From Ceratodon purpureus (taxonomy: Eukaryota > Streptophyta > Bryopsida > Pseudoditrichales > Ditrichaceae), in the NCBI GenBank assembly GCA_014871385.1, contig CM026426.1:102257220-102321219 (forward strand): a stretch of DNA of 64,000 bases. The letters are read 5' to 3'. A model generated the notes under the pieces. It searched no databases and was not told where the DNA came from. It was given only the letters and a program-made list of their open reading frames with translations. Of the stretch, positions 59,640 to 64,000 are shown one piece after another; position 1 is the first letter of the stretch; the number at the start of each line of letters is the position of its first letter. The position numbers and the translations under genes were made by a program.

Positions 59640-61361
59640 ATAACCCTGCCTAACAAGGCCAATGAACACTTTCAAGTTCATGTGTCTGAGATGAATATTG
59701 GAAGAATAATAAAGCGGAAAGAGGAATTGACTAGACTTGACGTTGCACACCTCGGTGATTCCAAGCGCATGCAAAAGTCTGAGAATCCTTGAGTGGAGCA
59801 AGCCACTTTTTATTGGTTATCAACAATGCAAGAAAGAAATGTAGCTGTATCTGATGACCTTCTTGTGGCTGCTGCACAGAGATTTTACACAAATATTCCT
59901 AGGCGTTCTAACGAGAAGGAGCTTAAGTTTTCTCATGGATGGATACAAAATTTTAAGCAAAGATATAATATCAGGAGTTATAATCGTCATGGTGAAGACG
60001 CATCAGCTGATGTTTCTGAAGAGGTTCCGAAGAGAATGGAAGTCATTAAAACTCTTGCATCTGAATATCAGAGTTGTGATATTTTCAACATGTATGAAAC
60101 TGGATTGTTTTATAGGTTGGAACCAAATCGTACATTAGCTACAAAAAGGTTGTCTGGAAAAAAGAAACAAAAGAACGCATCACAGTGGCACTTACTGCAA
60201 ATGCTGTTGGAAGCATCATGCTTCTTCCATTGGTTATCAATCAATATTTGAAGCCTCGGACTTTTACAAGGAGACACATTATAAATCCAACAAATCTAGA
60301 CATACAATGGTATGCTAATAAAAAAGCATGGATGACAACACACATTTTTGAACAATTTATAGTATCTTTTGACAGGAAGATGGTAACTTCTGGGAAAGAG
60401 AAAGTACTTCTGTTGGTGGATAATTTTTCTGGACATCAAATACTTAATGTACGTTCAAGATTGAGGGTGACACAATTAGAATTTTTACCTCCAAATACAA
60501 GTAGTCGTTTCCAGCCTATGGATGCAGGAATCATTGCATCATTCAAAGCTCAATAAAGGAAGTTATTAATTCAATATCAAATAGATTGTATTTCAGCCGG
60601 CAAGAGTTTTGAGATTAATGTGTACCAGGCTGTGATCATGCTTGAGACGGCTTGGCGTAACGGAGTGACTCCAACAACAATTCAGAATTGTTGGAGACAC
60701 ACTGGAATTCTTTCAGTTCTTGTGGAAAATGAAGTCATTCAAGACCAACAAAGGAAAGATGTAGAGGAGTTTAAATCTATTGGAACAACTACAATAAATA
60801 TCATCTGAGACCGAGATTCCTTATATGGATGTTCAAGAATATTTAAATTATGAGCTTGAATTTGATTTGAATAACCCTTATCAGCCCACTAATGAAGAAA
60901 TTATTGAAATGCTTCTATCCCACAATAAGATAGTGAGCACGAAGATATTGGAGATCTTGATGAAGCTATTCCTCATGATATAGTAGAAGAGGTTGTGGGC
61001 TTTAAAGATGAAAGTAGTGCTCTTCAAACTGTGAAGAAGTTCTTAAAGCAAAGACCTAATGACACCATGTTATCCATTAGGAATATTGTAGCATTAGAAA
61101 AAGAAGTAGAATCTTGGCGTGAAGAAGAATCTCGCGAAACTACTATTGATTCATTCTTTAAACCAACTTAGATAAATAATGAATCAATGTTTTGTAATTA
61201 CATCCATTTTTTCTATAAATGTTATGTATTTAATATTTTAATTACTTTAAGTGTTATTTTTTATAAGTGTTACAACCCTCGATAAGTGTTAAGTGTTACT
61301 ATGCCCTAAGTGTTAACAAAAAGTATGCTCCGAACAGGTAATACTTATCGAGGTTTGACTG
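59640..61361 (+). pseudogene. Tigger/pogo-type transposase and element end, decayed
   Basis: Reads in order: RIIKRKEELTRLD (rest of the N-terminal helix-turn-helix lost), TGA 59790, VEQATFYWLSTMQERNV (CENP-B-type DNA-binding region), FSHGWIQNFKQRYNI, then the DDE domain with MYETGLFY (normally MDETGLF, so the first catalytic Asp is Tyr), a frameshift near 60175, LLLVDNFSGH (second Asp), FQPMDAGII (third Asp), TAA 60554, a further frame change near 60930, and a C-terminus ending IDSFFKPT at 61171. The right end, read inward CAGTCAAACCTCGATAAGT, stops at 61361 against a TA. A diverged internal repeat of that end lies near 61265. The left end was not found. Confidence 0.8.
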
Positions 61362-64000
61362 TATGACAGATTTATGACCTTGATCAAGTGTCTGTAGTCA
61401 GATCTAGGAGAGGGAATTCGAATCACCAATTTCAGGGCTCGTTTACTAGAGTACATGAAGATTACGACCAGTATAGCACCAGTTCGAACGTTGACAGAGT
61501 TGGTGGATGCTGCCTCGAGGTGTGAAGAGAACTGCGCTGATTCCAATGGCAAGCTAACAAAGATTGAAGTCAAGAAGGTGGAGACCACCAGTAAGGCAGC
61601 AACTGTGAACAGGAAGGAGCCAGGCCAGGACGCCCCGAGGAGGGTGTGTGGTATATGTAAGAAGCTTGGCCATGAAGATGGTAACTGCTGGTACAACCCG
61701 GCAAACCAGAGGGGACCAGATGGTGATAAGGATGGAGATGTATCAGTAGGAGCAAATGTGGTGTCTGCTCATAAGCCGGCTACAGCCTACACACCAGGAT
61801 ACCAGAGGCCATCCAATCCAAGACCAGGTATTGGCCAGCAGGGAAGTTATGGTGACAAGCCAGAATGTTGTTATTTGTGTGGTGGATCAGGGCACTGGAG
61901 TTGGAACTGCCTCCTGAAGGCACAATGGGACCAGTTTTGAGCACAACAGGACCAGACGACCAAGAAGGAGGACCACCATGTGACAAATGTGGAAATTGAA
62001 TGGCTCAATGAGCCAGAGGACCCAATTGACGTGGCTAGTATGACCCGAAGCCAGGGGCAGAAGGCAAGATTACCTCCTATTGAAGACCAGTCCAAGGAAT
62101 CAGAACCAAGGAAGGTCCAGACCAAGGAAGACTTGAAGGAGGATGAATGGCTCAGGGATTCTATGCTAGAAGCCTTGAAAGAGATTCAGCTCAAGGAGGA
62201 GCAGGAGGCCAGAGCAGCAGAGCAGACCAAGACTGATCACTCACATGAAGCTCAGGAGATGTCTGAAGCAGAGATACAAGACAGTGAGTGGGCAGGATTC
62301 CCAGTTTCTGACATCCTCAATTACAGCTGTAAGACTGATCGAGAGGGACCAGGAGTACTTGCAGAAACCAGTACAAGGGAGGACGAGGAGCAGGATTATG
62401 TCAACTTGGTGGGTAGGAGGATATTGGCCAGTCCAATCACTGTGCCTTTGAGTCAGCTACTACAGATGGCTCCAAATATGACTGAGATTGTCAAGGGTCA
62501 TGTGTTTCCAGAGTTAACGGCTAGTAATGATTCTGGTCCAGAAGAAACGGCTGGGGTGGATGAACAGAAAAGGAGGTCAATTAGGTCTAATACCCAGCTT
62601 GGCAATAGATGTTGACACGGAATTGCCTATGTTAACTGTGCAGATTGGCACAGGACCTTGGACAAGGTATTGCTGGACGGTGGATCTGGTGTCAATCTCA
62701 TTACTGAAGAGGAGCAGAAGCGTTTGGGGCTGAAGGACCTGCAACTTGCACCTTACAGATTGAGGATGGCAGACCAGACAGTGGTGGAACCAGTAGAGAT
62801 AATCAGAAATGTGAAGGTACACATCCATAGCATTCCTTATCTGATTACACTAACTGTGATCAAGAATAAGGAAAGAAATGAGGAGTATAGCATGCCGTTA
62901 GGTCGTCCTTGGTTAATTGATGCTAAGGTCAATCATGACTGGGGTAGAAATCTGGTCACAATTCGAGGCAACGGGACACTCAAGACAGTATTAGTGAGCC
63001 AGAAGAAGGGGTCTGGACCAGATTTACCTGAGGTACTGGTTTGCTCCAACTTTACTGAAGGACTCAGAGATGAAGAGGAGGAACATTGGCTAACCACAAA
63101 TCAGGACGTATTGGTTGTTGGGACAGTGGCACTGCCCCAAAAAGATAGAGACCGAGAGCCGGTGGTAGAGGCAGAAAGGGCCAGTCTAGACCAGTCTGTG
63201 ACAACTACACTAGGGCAGTCGACCAAGGGACTGGTCGAACAGCAAAAGGGGGATAGTGGTCACGTAGGCCAAGAAGGGACTAGTCTAGGTGACCAGGACA
63301 GAGCTGGCGCCAAAGGAGAGTAGACAAGAGGTTCACAGGACGAGGACAGCAGATTTCTCAAGGACAAGGAGGCACATCAAGACCAGCAGAACAAGAAAAG
63401 ACGAGACCAAGAGCAAGAGTTTGAAGGCCATGAGCAAGAATTTGAAGACCAGGAGCAAGAGCTTGGAGACCAAGAAGATGAGACTCAAACCAAGTTAGAA
63501 GACCAGGAGAATGGAAGTGTGGAGAAGGACCAGAAGGACAACAGTCCAAATGATCAGCAAAAGAGAATGGACAGGTTGGACCAGGAAAACAGGGACCAGC
63601 CAACATGGACCAGCGATGGAGGAGGTAAGAAAAATAAAAAAGAGAATAATGAAGGAACTGACCAAGAGAAATGGGACCTGCAGGAGGTAGAACAAGAGCA
63701 GCGAAGAGCCAAGGACCAGTCTAAGACACCAGAGGGGTCTAGAGGGGCAGGACAGGTGGCTCTAAAAGACCAGGGTGGCATTATGAAGGTGTTGGACCAG
63801 TTGGTTGAGCACTTACATGTGGTGTTTGGAGTAGCTTCAAGGGGGAAGAAGCTGCTAGAGCAAGAAGACGAATCAGGTCCAAGTTATCAAGAATTGATAA
63901 ACATCAAACTTGTCCAAGATGAGAGGATCCGGGAGTTGACTCACCAGCTTCAGCATGAACAGCAGCAGTTGGTGGTACTCGAGGAGAACCAGCACAAGGA
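61362..64000 (+). pseudogene. Ty3-like gag-protease fragment, runs off the window
   Basis: Starts abruptly at the Tigger end, inside the gag domain (RFMTLIKCL, TAG 61395, then GEGIRITNFRARLLEYMK), aligned with the gag at the left window end. Two CCHC knuckles follow: CGICKKLGHEDGNC and CYLCGGSGHWSWNC; the second is intact here. TGA 61938 interrupts the frame, which then resumes. Around 62575-62660 the frame changes twice (LPMLTVQIGTGPW is in another frame), then the retroviral-type protease VLLDGGSGVNLI and a trailing MPLGRPWLIDAKVNHDW. After TAG 63321 the same frame stays open for about 225 codons of Gln/Glu/Asp-rich coil to base 64000. The protease has DGG where DSG or DTG is usual. Confidence 0.8.

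Noticed and set aside
1..64000. Nuclear genetic code with TAG (or TAG and TAA) read as Gln
   Set aside because: TGA and TAA also interrupt coherent frames, some genes also carry frameshifts and lost catalytic residues, and exon 1 of RING gene 3 is open without any internal stop. Mutational decay is simpler, though not proven.

Overview
This window looks like nuclear DNA of a streptophyte (green plant lineage), most likely a repeat-rich charophyte alga such as Chara; the species is an inference. The support is GT-AG introns, a SUVR-type histone methyltransferase relict, a plant telomere-type CCCTAAA box, plant-style Ty3 gag/protease genes, hAT, Tigger/pogo and LINE elements, and no operon-like organisation. 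Almost every recognisable gene is a repeat-family or mobile-element gene, and nearly all are interrupted by stop codons.

Layout. 1-2.8 kb: Ty3-like gag (minus). 4.3-6.2 kb: first of four related RING-finger genes (minus). 7.2-11.4 kb: multi-exon DDE transposase-like gene (plus). 13.0-13.4 kb: hAT MITE with a perfect 8-bp target duplication. 14.4-15.8 kb: SUVR-like SET gene relict (minus). 17.3-20.3 and 25.0-27.6 kb: second and third RING genes (minus); the third is the best preserved. 29.2-34.0 kb: 5'-truncated LINE (minus). 34.6-36.6 kb: a 695-codon transposon-protein-like gene (plus). 38.7-40.3 kb: decayed multi-exon gene of unknown function. 41.7-43.3 kb: kinase-like gene (minus). 44.0-47.2 kb: BED/hAT transposase (minus). 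50.5-52.8 kb: fourth RING gene (minus). 55.1-57.6 kb: three FCP1-like phosphatase fragments (minus). 58.1-58.9 kb: XS-type zinc-finger ORF followed by a possible LTR. 59.6-61.4 kb: Tigger/pogo element abutting a second Ty3-like gag-protease that runs off the window.

Three patterns stand out. (1) Long reading frames are interrupted by single stop codons, with few or no frameshifts in some genes. My hand count is about 25 TAG, 10 TGA and 6 TAA. Where a paralogue can be aligned, two TAGs match a glutamine. This fits C-to-T change of CAG, CGA and CAA, as expected for decay of methylated cytosine in CHG and CG contexts, but readthrough or recoding is not excluded. (2) Between 41 and 54 kb there are eight blocks of a CpG-rich core (CGGGCGCGAGC and variants) with unrelated spacers. 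At least two blocks directly abut minus-strand TATA boxes upstream of the hAT and fourth RING genes. (3) The four RING genes share an N-terminal module, a coiled coil and a RING-like finger, and two of them share an identically placed phase-1 intron. They look like members of an expanded, possibly undescribed, lineage-specific family.

Limits: all calls come from reading the sequence by eye. Exon joins are proposals, and no homology search was run.
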